Source of the DNA: Mya arenaria
Lineage: Eukaryota; Mollusca; Bivalvia; Myida; Myidae
Direction of reading: 5' to 3'
DNA length: 64,000 nucleotides
NCBI RefSeq assembly: GCF_026914265.1
Contig: NC_069127.1
Coordinates: 68,978,723-69,042,722, forward strand
Of this stretch, positions 12,555 through 24,800 are shown one piece after another. The notes beneath the pieces were generated by a model. That model saw only the letters and a program-made list of their open reading frames with translations. It was not told the origin of the DNA and searched no databases. The translations under genes were made by a program, and so were the position numbers. Numbering within the stretch: position 1 is the first letter of the stretch; every line of letters starts with the position of its first letter.

Positions 12555-14478
12555 GTGGTAGCGGCTTTATAAAAATTGACTTGTCTCGTCTGTTCGTTCA
12601 TACGTCCGTCCGTCCGGCCGTTCGTCCGTCTGTCCTTCCGTCCGTCCGTTCCTTCTTAAAACACTTATTGACGGTGTTTTGAAGACGTGCTGTGCAAAAG
12701 AAACATTTTTTTGTTATGGTTATTTTTTTTAATTTTTTTACCTATTTTTATCCATATTTTTACATAGTACATTTATATTTATTTAGGGATGAAATAAAGT
12801 AACCAAGCTTGGTATAAAGCAAGCGTTTATATCTTTAATGAGATTGCCGCTCTGCGTTTGGGGTCCCTTGGGTCAAAATCAAGGTCACTGTTACTAAAAA
12901 AGAAAAACGGTTGAAACTGAATTATGTTGCAGTTCATTTATAATTACTTAATCAAGTAACTGTTTGTAAAATAGAATCATGTTTTCAACTGAGTCATATT
13001 TTAAGGAAATATATATATCAACAAATCAAGGGCTGTAAAACTGTTACATTAGTTTAAAGGTGGGATCATCTTGTTTACAAGTAAACCTTGTAAATCTTTT
13101 GTGAATATTTTCTATATGGTGCGGTGTTCTTGGTCCGTTTTTAGTTTAAACTTATTTATTTTTTACAGATTGTTTACAGGTTTTTACAGCATTTGTCTGG
13201 TTCATATCTATTTCAATTATGGTCGGATTTTGGAGGGCAGAAGTGACCACAATAGCATATTGATGTTTCGCGCACAAGACCCATGTCCGTACCTTTAGGG
13301 TTAAGGTCACAGCAATGTTCTTAATTTTGTATGTTTTGATATATGAACTTTAATGACAAATGTTCGTGTACGGTCCATATCTTTCTCATTCATTAGTTGA
13401 TTTTTTTTTAAATCATTTGGCAGAAGTGACCACAACAACATGAGGATGTGTCTCTAACAAGACTAGTGTCCCTAGCTTAAAGGTCAAGGTGACAGCATCC
13501 TTCTGACCTTAATATGTATTGCCGAATAAGCCTTTTTGATTATGTTTCGTGTCCGTTCCATAATTATCATTGTCATATAATGTCGGATTAAAAAGAAATA
13601 ATTCAAAGAAATGACCATCATGGTATGTGAAAGTGTAGCGCATAATTCCATGGCCCTACCTTCGAGGTCAAGGTCACAGCGACCTTCTGAACTTAGTATG
13701 ATCTGTCGGTGAGTGCCGTTTTTACTGATAATAATATGTGTCCGGTCAATAGCTTTCTCATTCAATATCGAATTTCAAAATTATTTGGCAGAACTCACAA
13801 CCATAATACCAGAGCTCGTCGCCATTCAGACCGGTGTCCCTACCTTCAAGATCTTTATATGTTTTGATGTATGAGCCTTACTGATAGTATAGTTCGTGCA
13901 AGGTCCATATCTGTGTCATACAATGTCGATTTTAAAATTGTTTGTCAGAAGTGACCACGTGTTCCAAATAAGACGTCTAACATCGAAGTCAAAGTCACAG
14001 CAACAATATGAACATAGAGTGGGCCGTCGGTCGGTTCTGTTTTTGTCCGGTCCACATCCTTCTCATTCGATTCATGATTGAATTGGTTTTGCAGAAGTGA
14101 TAAGCATATCATGAGAATGTGTCACGCACAGACCCATGTCCCTACCTTCAGGTTCAACGTCACATCAAGTCTCTGAATATAGTGTGGTCCGTTGATCTGT
14201 CCCGTTTTTATAGTCGTGTTTTTTGTATTATTTGGCAGATTTGACCATCGTAACATAAGGATGATTGACGCACAAGGCCCGTGGTCTTACCTTTAAGATC
14301 AAGGCCACAGCAATTCTCTGAACTTAATGTTCATATCTTTCTTATGCACTTTAAAATACTTTACAGAAGTGACCACAATATAATAAGGGCGAGGTTCCCT
14401 TAAGACCGGTTTCCTTACCTTTGAGGTCAAGGTCACAGCAAACTTTTGCACTTAGTTTCGTTATAAGTCTAACTGATT
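12555..14478. mobile_element. Tandem-core bivalve repeat element A
   Basis: Head with a GTCC-rich tract (12600-12655, CGTCCGTCCGTCCGG). It is followed by at least eight diverged units, each containing GCAGAAGTGACCACAA-like and AGGTCAAGGTCACAGCAA-like words. Unit anchors lie near 13239, 13424, 13608, 13788, 13948, 14091, 14237 and 14366, so the period is about 130-185 bp. It runs directly into element B. No protein-coding capacity is supported. Each unit has the half-site TCAAGGTCA, the extended binding word of ERR/SF-1-type nuclear receptors. Confidence 0.65.
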
Positions 14479-15747
14479 ATGCCCCCCTGCGAAGGAGAGG
14501 GCTATATTGCTTCGCACAGTCATGTAGGTCTGTCGGTCGGTCGGTCCGTCGGTAGACAAAAGCTTGTCCGAGTGATAACTTAACAATGTCTTGACGTATG
14601 GTCATCAAACTTGACATGAAGGTTGGGCCTGACCAGCAGATGACCCCTATTGGGGCTCATCGGGTCAAAGGTCAAGGTCACAGTGACCTTTAATTGTAAA
14701 ATAATTTTAAAGCTTGTCCGAGTGATAACTCAATAATGCCTAGACATGTGGTCTTCAAACTTAATACTGAAGTTGAACCTGACCAAGAGATGATTCCTAT
14801 TGTTTTTGGGGGTCATTGGGCCAAAGGTCAAAGTCACAGTGACCTTGAATGGTAAAAGGTTGTCCAAGTTATAACTCGACAATGCCTGCACACATGGCCC
14901 TCATATTTGACTTGGAGGTTGGGCCTGACCAGTACATGACCCCTATTGTTTTTAGCGGTCTTGAGGCCAAAGGTCGAGGTCACAGTGACCTGGAATGGTA
15001 AAAGGTTGTCCGAGTGATAACTCGACGATGCCTGCACCCATGGCCCTCAAACTTGACTTGGAGGTTAGGCCCCGTCAGTAGATGGCCCCAATCGATTTTA
15101 GGGGTCATTGGGCCAAAGGTCAAGGTCACAGTGACCTTAAATAATAAAAGGATGTCCTGGTGATAACTTAACAATGCATGCATTCATTGCCCTCAAACTT
15201 GACTTGGAGGTTGGGCCTGACCAGTAGATGACCCCTATTGTTTTGGGGGGTCATCGGGCCAAGGTCAAGGTCAAAGTAACCTTGAACAAAAAAAGTCTTC
15301 TCCAAGTGATATCTCAACATTGCCTGAACCTATAATCATCAAACTTGACATGGATGTTGGGCCTGAGTTGTAGATGACCCTTTTTGATTTTAGGAGTCAT
15401 AGGGTCAAACGTCAAGGTCACAGTGACATTGAATGATAAAAGATTGTCCGAGTGATAACTTGACAATGCCTGCACCCATGGCCCTCAAACTTGACATTTA
15501 GGTTTTTGGTGACCAGCTGATGACTCCTATGGATTTTGAGGTCATAGAGTCAGAGATCATGGTCATAGCACACTCTATCCTCACACTTGAATGGTCATAA
15601 TCTTAAAACTGCCTTAACGGCATCCAATGTCAGTGACAAATCAGCTGTCATTTCGGTCCATGCATATTTCATTCAATTGTCCATATAATCCTGACAACAT
15701 GTTGCTCACGGGGGGGGGGGGTAGTGTTTGACAAACATCTCTTGTTA
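14478..15747. mobile_element. Tandem-core bivalve repeat element B
   Basis: Starts ATGCCCCCCTGCGAAGGAG with a GGTCGGTCGGTCC tract. It has seven units of about 147 bp beginning near 14565, 14710, 14860, 15003, 15147, 15294 and 15440 (each GTCCGAGTGATAACTC.ACAATGCCTG). It ends after a G-run with TTTGACAAACATCTCTTGTT. Units contain AGGTCAAGGTCACAGTGACC; three have the perfect palindrome AGGTCACAGTGACCT. Open frames on the minus strand here are repeat-derived. The layout resembles pearl-like bivalve elements with a core satellite of roughly 160 bp. Confidence 0.7.
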
Positions 15748-16518
15748 AAGTTTGTGAATTATAAAAGTACCAACTGTTTTCACTCTTTCTCATATCTGTT
15801 CGTTCATTACTGACAATTATGCGGCACGTTAACCTTCAGTGACACCTGATCCACTTCATTTCTTTCATTATTTTATCAAGGCACCATCGCCGACACTTCG
15901 GCATGCGGGGATATCAATTACATTATTTGATAACTCTATTTTTTATACTATTCTTTTCTGTTGACAAGTACACTTTTTGCAATAACATCATATATTTATT
16001 TATATTTTTGACTTCAAACTTAAAAGACACATATTGACTGTACTAAGAAGAATTGCTGTGCATAAGAAACAATGTTGTACTTTTAGAGTGATTGCCCTTT
16101 GATTCTTGTTAAACTAATGTTTACTTCTTTCCATAGCTCCATATGTTTTCCGGTATTGACCTCAAACTGCATAAACATATTGACTATGTTGAGAAGAATT
16201 GCTGTGCAAGGGAGATATTATTTCGTGTTATTTTTTATAGTTATTGCCCTGTGAATCGTTTTATACATGTTTTATTCTCTCCATATAACAACATTGCCAC
16301 TCGTCTTTATATTTGCCTTCATTTTTCATACACTAATTGAACAAATATAATTGAAGGCTATATTTAATCGTCAATACATGATCCTTAATTCTCCCAACAA
16401 TAATACAACATCGGTCAACTTAGCAGTCAAGTCAGTTAAAAACTGTGCAGTGCTCTTAGAAATTAAAAATAAAATTGCGTGTCTTATACCACAGATGTAA
16501 TAGTCCATAATTCTTTTT
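15748..16518. other. Gene-free spacer between repeat elements
   Basis: AT-rich. Two related passages (15948-16070 and 16120-16210, both with TTGACTTCAAACT/TTGACCTCAAACT and AGAAGAATTGCTGTGCA) suggest an old tandem duplication of about 175 bp. No gene seen. Confidence 0.45.
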
Positions 16519-17610
16519 AGCTCGACTATTCGAAGAATAGGTTGGGATTTTCACTTATAAGTCCAATACCCTACATTCAATTGACTTAATACTTCACATA
16601 GTTGTTCAGGGCCATCACATGATGAGGTTAGATAACTCCATATTATTCTTTACACAGATTATGGCCCCTGATTGACTATGGAACTTAGGTTAAAGTTTTG
16701 GGGCAAGTTGGAATATTTATTAATAACTTGTATATCCTTTGTTCAATTGACTTAATACTTCAAACAGTTATTCAGGACCATCACACAATGAGGTTACATG
16801 ATTCCATATTATCCTAGATACAAGTTATGGCCCCTGATTGACTTAGGTTAAAGTTTTAGGGCAGGTTAAAGTTTTAGGGCAAGTTGGGATTTTCACTTAA
16901 AACTCCAATACCATTCATTCGATTGACTTAATACTTCACACAGATGTTCAAAGCCATCACATAATGAGGTTAGATAACTCTATATTATCTTTTATACAAA
17001 TTATGGCCCCTGATTGACTATGGAACTTAGGTTAAAGTTTTAGGGCAGGTTGGGATATTGTTTAATTACTTCTATACCCTTTATTCAATTGACTTAATAC
17101 TTCACACAATTGTTCAGGACCAGCACCCAATGAGGTAACATAACTCCATATCCTTAATACAAGTTATGGCCCCTGATTGACTTAGGTTAAAGTTTTAGGC
17201 AAGTAAAAGTTAAGGGCAAGTTGGGATTTTAATAAAAAATACTTCTATACCGTTCATTAAATGCACTTAATAAAATTCAAAATTATTTACGTCCATCTTA
17301 CAACAAGAAACATAACTCCGTTTTAAGCCTAAATACAAATTATGGCCCCTGATTTTTTTAAACAATTTCCTTTGGAAGGCATATTTGTACATTCTTAACC
17401 ACATTTTCATAACGGGGAATCAAGTTATTTGAATGACTTGCGTCATTGTTTGGGCGGGCTGGTAGGAGGGCAGCATCAAAGTCACCTTATGTATCGAATA
17501 ATTTTAGTTAGGTTTGACATAAAGAGACCAAACTTGGTATTATTACATCGTTATTGTATAAGTCAAAGCGGCGTAGTCGAGTGCGCTGTCTTACGACGGC
17601 TCTTGTTTAT
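16519..17610. mobile_element. Tandem-core bivalve repeat element C
   Basis: Begins TAGCTCGACTATTCGAAGAA. It has about five units of roughly 170 bp (anchors near 16545, 16715, 16886, 17048 and 17218), each with GGTTGGGATTTTCACTTA-like starts, TTATGGCCCCTGATTGACT and TTAGGTTAAAGTTTT. It ends GCGGCGTAGTCGAGTGCGCT...GGCTCTTGTT. Head and tail match element D in type, so C and D are one family. No coding content. Confidence 0.7.
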
Positions 17611-18240
17611 AGAACTATTAACTAAATTGATGCTTTCTCACCGACATCAGGAATTCAAGAAACATACATGATTCTAAATGATATTTCTTATTAAAAGTGG
17701 GTTGTGTATTGGGGTATGAAATTCTACCAGTGATAGCTCTAATTGTGGTCGTTGTAATTAATTTTAAACCATGTATTTATCTATTCTAGTTTTTGATATG
17801 TGAAAATCGATCAGTCAGTATGTTGTATTTTACAAGAACATTCATTCTTTATCAGGTTATTTAACAGTGCAATTTTACACTATTATGCTAACTTGCGATT
17901 TAATTTGAAACATGTACACACATAGATTCATGAAATGAAAAATTAAATAATTGAAATTTGTTTTAGTATCTCAGTGATAAGTTACTGATGTAAATTGATA
18001 TTCGGCTGCTCATGCACAGATTTGTTTTCCAAAAAAATAGAAGACATATTTCAAAACGAACGCCATGAAATTAGTAAACAGACACTCATTAAGTTCTTTT
18101 TACACATAATTCATACGTTTGCGTAATAGGTCATATATGAATGCATATGATTGATCTAAATATTATCTTTTGAAAATATGCAGACCACAGATTAACATAT
18201 ATTGTTTCAGAACAGGAAAACAATATTGAATTATTGAAAA
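17611..18240. other. Gene-free AT-rich spacer
   Basis: Nothing recognisable on either strand between element C and the 55-bp minisatellite. Confidence 0.5.
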
Positions 18241-20310
18241 CAAATTAGGCGGGGTAGAACATCATAGGTGGCCTTACTTTCGGGATAGATCAAACTAAAG
18301 GGGTTCTGCCTTAACATCATTGTTGGCTTTACTATCGGGATAGATCAAACTAATGGAGTTCTGCTTTAACATCATTGTTGTCCTAACATTCTGAATATAT
18401 CAAACAAATGGTGTTCCGCCTTACCATAATTGTTGGCCTTACAATCGTGAAAGATCAAATTAACTTGGTTCTGTCTAAACCTCATTGTTGATCTAACAAT
18501 CAGGATAGATCAAACTAATGGGGTTCTTCCTTAATATCGGTTTTGTCCTTTCAATCGGGGTAGATCAAACTAATAGGGTTCTGTCTTAATAACAGTTTTG
18601 TCCTTACAATCGGGGTAGATCAAACTAATGGGGTTCTGCCTTAATAACAGTTTTGTCCTTACAATCAAGGTAGATCAAACTAATGGGGTTCTTCCTTAAT
18701 AACAGTTTTGTCCTTACAATCGGGATAGATCAAACTGATGGGGTTCTGCCTTAATAACAGTTTTGTCCTTACAATCGGGGTAGATCAAACTAATGGGGTT
18801 CTTCCTTAATATCATCGTTGTCCTTACAATTTTGATAGATCAAACTAATGGGGTTCTGCCTTAAAAACAGTTTTGTCCTTACAATCGGGGTAGATCAAAC
18901 AAATCGGAATCGGCCATTACATAATTGTTGGCATTACTATGGATGCAGAACAATTAATGGGTTGGTGCCTAAAAATTAGTGTTGGTCTTTCAATCGAGGC
19001 AGAACAATATTAATGGGGTTCTGCCTGAACAATATTGCTGGCCTTGCAATCAAGGTAGAAAAACTAATGGGGTTCTGCCTGAATCTAATTGTAGGCCATA
19101 CAATCGAGGTTTTACAATCGAGGCAGAGCAATTAATGGGGTTCTGCCTTAATATTATTGTTGGCCTTACCATCGAGGCTGAACAACTAATAGGGTTTAGC
19201 CTGAACATTATTGTTGGCCATACAATCGAGGCAGAGCAATAAAGGGGGTTCTGCCTTAGCATTATTGTTGGCCTAACAATCGAGGCAGAATTTTAAATGG
19301 GGTTGTGCCTAAACATTATTGTTGGCCTTACAATCGAGGCAGAACAAATAATGGGTTGGTGCCTAAACATAATTGTTGAAAACAAATTTTGGTCTTACAA
19401 TCGTGGCAAACAAAGTAATGGGGCTCTGCCTGAGCTTCATTGTTGGCTTTACAATCGGGGTAAATTAAACAAATGGGGAGGTGCCTAAACATTATTGTTG
19501 GCCTTACAATCTAGGTAGAACTAATAATGGAATGTTGCCTAAACATAATTGTTGACCTTACAATCGAGGCAGATTAAACTAATTGGGAGGTGCCTTAACA
19601 TTGTTGTTGGCCTTACAATCGAGGCAGACACACTAATGAGGTTCTGCCTGAACAATATTGTTGGCCTTACATTCGTGGTAGATCAATTAATGGGAAGGTG
19701 GCTTAACATAATTGTAAGCCTTACAATCGAGGCAGAACAAGTAATGGATTGGTTCCTAAACAAAAACAAAGTTACTGGCTTTACATTTAAGGCAGAACAA
19801 ACTAATTGGGTGGTGCCTAAATATAATTGTTGGCCTTTCAGTCGAGGCAGATCAAAGTTATTGGGTGGTGCTTAGAAAAAGTCAAATGTGGTAGTGCCTG
19901 AACCATATTGCTGGCTTTACATTCGAGGCGGACAAACTAATGGGGTAGTGCCTAAACACAATTATTTGCAATCGGGGTAAATCAAACTAATGGGGTAGTG
20001 CCTACACACAGTTCCTGGCTTTACAATCAATGTATATCAAACTAATGGGGTAGTGCCTACACACAGTTTCTGGCCTTCCAATCAAGGTATATCAAACTAA
20101 TGGGCTAGTGCCTACACACAGTTTCTGGCCTTACAATCAAGGTATATCAAACTAATGGGGTAGTGCCTACACACAGTTTCTGGCCTTACAATCAATGTAT
20201 ATCAAACTAATGGGGTAGTGCCTACACACAGTTTCTGGCCTTACAATAAATGTATATCAAACTAATGGGGTAGTGCCTGAACATTATTGTTTGCCTTACA
20301 ATAGTGGTGC
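18241..20310. repeat. 55-bp minisatellite, about 37 copies in three sequence blocks
   Basis: Unit ACAATCGGGGTAGATCAAAC, TAATGGGGTTCTGCCTTAAT, AACAGTTTTGTCCTT: 55 bp, exact in the cleanest stretch (18600-18900). Three blocks differ consistently: about 18241-18900 (GTAGATCAAAC, AACAGTTTTGTCC); about 18930-19880 (GAGGCAGAACAA, ATTATTGTTGGCC); about 19900-20290 (TATATCAAAC, TAGTGCCTACACACAG, TTTCTGGCC). Unit length stays near 55 through most of the array. Open frames over it, such as near 18979-19875, arise from the repeat. Confidence 0.95.
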
Positions 20311-20753
20311 ATGTAGCTGCCTTGTATTTTCAAATGTCATTCACATTTTGTGATTCGCTAGAGTTGTTTGTTTTTGTTATTTGTCTCAGTGATTGCTGTT
20401 TTTCTCTAATCATTTATGGTCGGAATGCGGCCCGAGCGGGCAATAACTGTTATAATTCCAGTTACTGCAATGAAAACCTGTGCATTTTGTTTCTGATATT
20501 GATATAACAAAACGTTTAAATCTGGAGTTCAATAACTTTTACCATTCTCCATTACAACAACAACAAGGCAATTTATATAGTCAGTTGATTTACAATGTCT
20601 TGTAAAAGCTGACAGAAGAAATAATCCATGAAGTGTTAAAGCTTGAATCTAAAATCAATGTGTTAATATCCGCAAATGCTTAATGTTTATCTTTAATTTG
20701 TATTAAGTACCGGAGTCTTTAAACCAATTTCATCAGAAAAAAGCACTGTCTTT
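20311..20753. other. Spacer, no supported gene
   Basis: A 67-codon open frame (20304-20507) overlaps the end of the minisatellite. It has two hydrophobic stretches but no family match, and I do not regard it as a gene. Confidence 0.4.
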
Positions 20754-21830
20754 TAGCTAGACTATTGGAAAGATATGGAGAGCCATATTTCTCACTCTAG
20801 CGTCAGTGTCAGTAGTGGCGTCGGGGTCGGTGTCGACGTCACACCGTAGTTAAGGTTTTGCTTGTACGCAAAATATTGAGATAACCATATTTTGCATTAA
20901 ATGCAAATTATGGCCCTGTATGAATCGACATAGAAATATTGTTAAGCTATGCATTTAACAAGTTATAGGTAATATCACACCATTTGATTGATGTTTTGCA
21001 TTTAGAATTTATCAAGCGGTACAAAACCTAAATAACCAAGTTAGATAACTCTATTTTACACATGATGTAAATTATGGCCCTTTATTATTTGACTAAGAAA
21101 TTCTGGTTAAGATTTTCAAGTCAGTATATATCTCAGCAAATACATCATGTATTGCATTGAAACTTTTTAAATGTGTTTCCAACCATCCAATCTACTAAAT
21201 GTATGGGGTAAGATAGCATTGCCTTACAAAAATGTTTATTATGTTCCTTTATTATTTTACTGAGAAATTCTGGTTTAGTTTTTTAATACATGTAAGCACT
21301 CGTTGGTTATAATATCAACAACTATGTTATGTATTGCATTTGAACTTTGTACAACGGTACGCAACCGTCAAACGTACTTGAAAAATTAAGTTAGATAATA
21401 TTAATATGAACAGCTACAGAAACAAGCTCAGCAGCCAAAAGTTAAAACATAAACCCCGTTTAAAACTTTATTTTGAAAATAGTGGAGAAAATGGCCCTTT
21501 ATTATTTGATTTAGAAATTTGGATAAGGGGTTGCACTTTACCTCATGTAAGTCAAATTCTTTTTATAAAAAAAAATCATGTATTGCAATGAAACTTAAGA
21601 CAGGTGTTCCAACTATCCCATATACTTATGTAATCAAGTAACTTGCAAAAAAACTTTATTCTGCAATTAATGATAATGCAAAATAAAGGCCGTTTATTAT
21701 TCGACTTAAAAATTCAGATAAAGAATTGGCATATAATCTTATTTAACATTGATCCAAAACCTTAACAATCCTTTAACTTATAAATGGCGGAATAGTCGAG
21801 CGCGCTGTCTCTGTGAAGGCTTTGTTAGCT
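20754..21830. mobile_element. Tandem-core bivalve repeat element D with a short insertion
   Basis: Begins TAGCTAGACTATTGGAAAGA, with a GTCGG-rich head (20800-20850). Units contain ATTATGGCCCTTTATTATTT and AAGTTAGATAACTCTATTTT. It ends AATAGTCGAGCGCGCTGTCT...GGCTTTGTT, matching element C. A roughly 60-bp head fragment of the (TA)n-centred repeat (21399-21463) sits inside one unit, so D is older than that insertion. Confidence 0.65.
21399..21463 (+). repeat. Short head fragment of the (TA)n-centred repeat inside element D
   Basis: GCTACAGAAACAAGCTCAGC, then AAACATAAACCCCGTTTA. It shares both its start and its abrupt end with the fragment at 6966-7029. Confidence 0.7.
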
Positions 21831-21929
21831 TCATCTTTTGTTTGAAAAAATGTCCTCTTTTTAAATATTGGCAACCGAAACATGGAAAATACTAAGCAAT
21901 TGATGAAAATGACGCAGATCTTTTCACTA

Positions 21930-22610
21930 CGTCGCTACCCGTCGTACGCCCCTTTACAAATAGTTATAACTGATGACGTACCTTTCTAATAACTCCCTTT
22001 TTGAAAAGTGTGTTTTCTGCGCGGCTACCCGCATCTCACGCATAATTATAACTTTATTTTTCATGACGCCCACTATGAGCTGGACAGACAGACAACAAAC
22101 GACTGCGAGGACAAGATGATTACCATTCTTGAGGACCCACGGTAACTCATACATGATATCTTCGCAAAGCAAGCCACTAAAAATGTAACAAAGGTTAGAA
22201 GTTGTACTTATTCAAACTGTATTGTTATTCAATCCATTTATTTTTCTTACTTCTTTATTATTATGAATACACAGAGGCTTCATGTTGATTTCAGTGTAAG
22301 ATCTATTTTATTTCACAGAAAATAAAGTTTTCTATGATCACGATAAAAAATAAATACGATCGTACACTAAAGTCAACAAATATTCTGTTTCTTTTGTGTT
22401 TACTTTTGGAGTTTATTAGTTTGTTTTTTTTACTAAATACCCATTTTTAAAAAATGTGTTTTCTACGCCGCTACCTGTTGAACGCCCCTCACCCATAATA
22501 ATAACTAATGACGTAGCTTTCTTAATACCCCCTTTTTGAAAAGTGTGTTTTCTACGCCGCCAGACGTTGAACGCCCCACACGCATACTTATAACTTTTGA
22601 CGTTTCTGAC
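21930..22610. repeat. Diverged tandem repeat of about 90 bp around non-repeat sequence
   Basis: Recurring words are ACGCCGCTACCCGTTGAACG-like (21925, 22022, 22466, 22552), TGACGTACCTTTCTAATA (21973, 22513) and CCCTTTTTGAAAAGTGTGTT (21996, 22531). Non-repetitive sequence lies between 22180 and 22430. No gene supported. Confidence 0.6.
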
Positions 22611-22655
22611 AATTTAATATTTCCGGTTCGTGGATAAAAAGTTCTCTGATATCTT

Positions 22656-23412
22656 TTATGCCCCCGAAGGTGGGCATATTAAAATCGCACCGTCCGTCCG
22701 TCCGTCCGTCCGTCTGTCCGACTCAATAACTCAGAATATTATGGACAGATTTTAAAATAACTTGCCACATGTGTTCGGCATACCAAGACGACGTGTCGCG
22801 TGCAAGAACCGTGTCCCTACCTCTAAGGTCAAGGTCACACTTAGATGTTTATTCCCAATGGAATGCTGCATATAAGGACATAGAGTATAGGTTGTCTTGT
22901 CCGGGCTGTAACTTTCCCTTGTATGGACAGATTTTAAAATAACTTGCCACATGTGTTCAGCATACCAAGACGACGTGTCGCGTGCAAGACTCGTGTCCCT
23001 ACCTCTTAGGTCAAGGTCATACTTAGTGTTTATTCACAATGGAATGCTGCATATAATGACATAGAGTATAGGTTGTCGTGTCCGGGCTGTAACTTTTTCT
23101 TGTATGGAAAGATTTTAAAATAACTTGCCACATGTGTTTGACATACCAAGACGACGTGTCACGTGCAAGACCCATGTCCCTACCTCTAAGGTGAAAGATA
23201 CACTTTGTGTTTATTCACAATGGAATGCTGAATATAAGGACATAAGAATGTAGGTTGTCAAGTATGGGTAGTATTTTTTTATGTTCAGAGGCAATTTAAA
23301 ATAACTTGCCATACGTATTTGTTTGATCTTTAACTTTTTATGTACTGACCTTGTTCAAAGGTCAATGTCACATTCGGGGGCATTCGTCACATACTGTGAC
23401 AGCTCTTGTTTT
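22656..23412. mobile_element. Tandem-core bivalve repeat element E
   Basis: Begins ATGCCCCCGAAGGTGGGCAT with a (CCGT)n tract (22690-22720). It has about three units of roughly 185 bp with ATGGACAGATTTTAAAATAA, CCAAGACGACGTGTCGCGTG and GGTCAAGGTCA. It ends ACATACTGTGACAGCTCTTGTT (in two parts: ACATACTGTGAC, AGCTCTTGTT). This head and tail combination is very typical of bivalve interspersed repeats. Non-coding. Confidence 0.75.
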
Positions 23413-24615
23413 ATAGTTTATAATTCACTCGTTTTTTACTGCAAACATTTTATGAATCAACGATTTTTTTTTAATGTGTCTTTGTTCCATATAATACCAG
23501 TTAATGTTGAAATTAAACAGGACATCAATACATGACCAAATTTCTACGCTGCCATTTATTGAATGAGATTTTGAGGTCGAACGTGTATGCGAAACAATTG
23601 TGGCTTACTATTGGATGAAATAAAAAAAAATTACTTTAAGAGTTTGTTTCAGGATACATGTGTTTTCAGTCATTCCTCACTGTCAGTGGCAAGTCTGATT
23701 CGTTTCAAGACAGGTTGTTATCAAGGTAAAGAGTGAAAACCACGCTAGGTTGTTGACAATTTTGAGGCGTGGGTGGCGTAAAACGTAAGTTAAACTGTTA
23801 ATTGTTGTGTGGATTCAGGAAGCTCGTATTATGTATTGTACCCACAAACAGGTCAAAACGATATTTGAACGATGATATACCATTCTATTTATGTTCGAGC
23901 ATTTGTTTTCGTGTCTTATTTGTATTTGTATGAAAGTAAATGTTCGAACTTTCAGCTTCAGAGTTTAAGAAAACGTTAGAAAAAAATGGATAAACATTTT
24001 TCTAGTTAAAAAATTACCGTGGTTATCCCGTTTTTATTATATTTAGATTGAACAAACTTCTTTTTATTTTAAATAATTTTGTTTAGCAACAATTTCTGGT
24101 TCAAAAGTGACGTGTTTTAGTTTTCATTCAAAATATCAAACTGATATTTTCACTGTTGTTATTTCACTGATAAAACTCAATACCTCATCGAAAAACATCA
24201 AATATATTTTGTTAACCTAATGCTATTCTTGATTATAATACATCTACAAAAAAAGATAAAACACTGTAAGTTCAATTTCAAACCAAGCTTGAAGGCTTCA
24301 TTAACAAGATTAAGAAATATCTGTTGTAGAAATATTAAGAAAACAACCAGCGGTTTTTAACGTAGAATAATAATTACTCTAGACGATGTATTTGACCAAA
24401 ATATTTATTTTAGCATGGGCACACTTGGATCATCCGCCTCATATGAATTAAAACTTTATGATACACTTTTTTCAGAGAATTAATGTAGAAGATAAACTTA
24501 AGGATTTGGACCGCTTTAAATAAATAGTTTTGCATTACCTAATCCTGTCAATTTTTCAGTTCAAAGCAAAGATTGCAAAGGAACCGACTTTAATGACTTA
24601 GGCCTTACACAAATT
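23413..24615. other. Gene-free stretch before the segmental duplication
   Basis: AT-rich, no exon-like frame that I can support. Confidence 0.45.
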
Positions 24616-24800
24616 GCTGCAGACAGATTTAGACGTCGACCAATCTCTACAAATAACCGAGGGTCAGATGATTGATTGGCTACGCACAGAAGTATAAGGG
24701 TATTATAGTTGAAACGGTATATTTGCTAAGATGTTTTAAATGATAGCCTGTGTACCATTAATTCTATTTGCATTACCTGGTGTTGCAATTCTTCAGATGA

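Noticed and set aside
14834..15183. Minus-strand open frames with repeated TFYHSRSL
   Set aside because: Derived from the units of about 147 bp of repeat element B.
18979..19875. Plus- and minus-strand open frames with repeated NIIVGLTIEAE
   Set aside because: Translation of the 55-bp minisatellite; frames change with each unit and no family matches.
9005..20310. Possible CRISPR arrays in the regular repeats
   Set aside because: Repeats are head-to-tail without unique spacers and lie in eukaryotic DNA.
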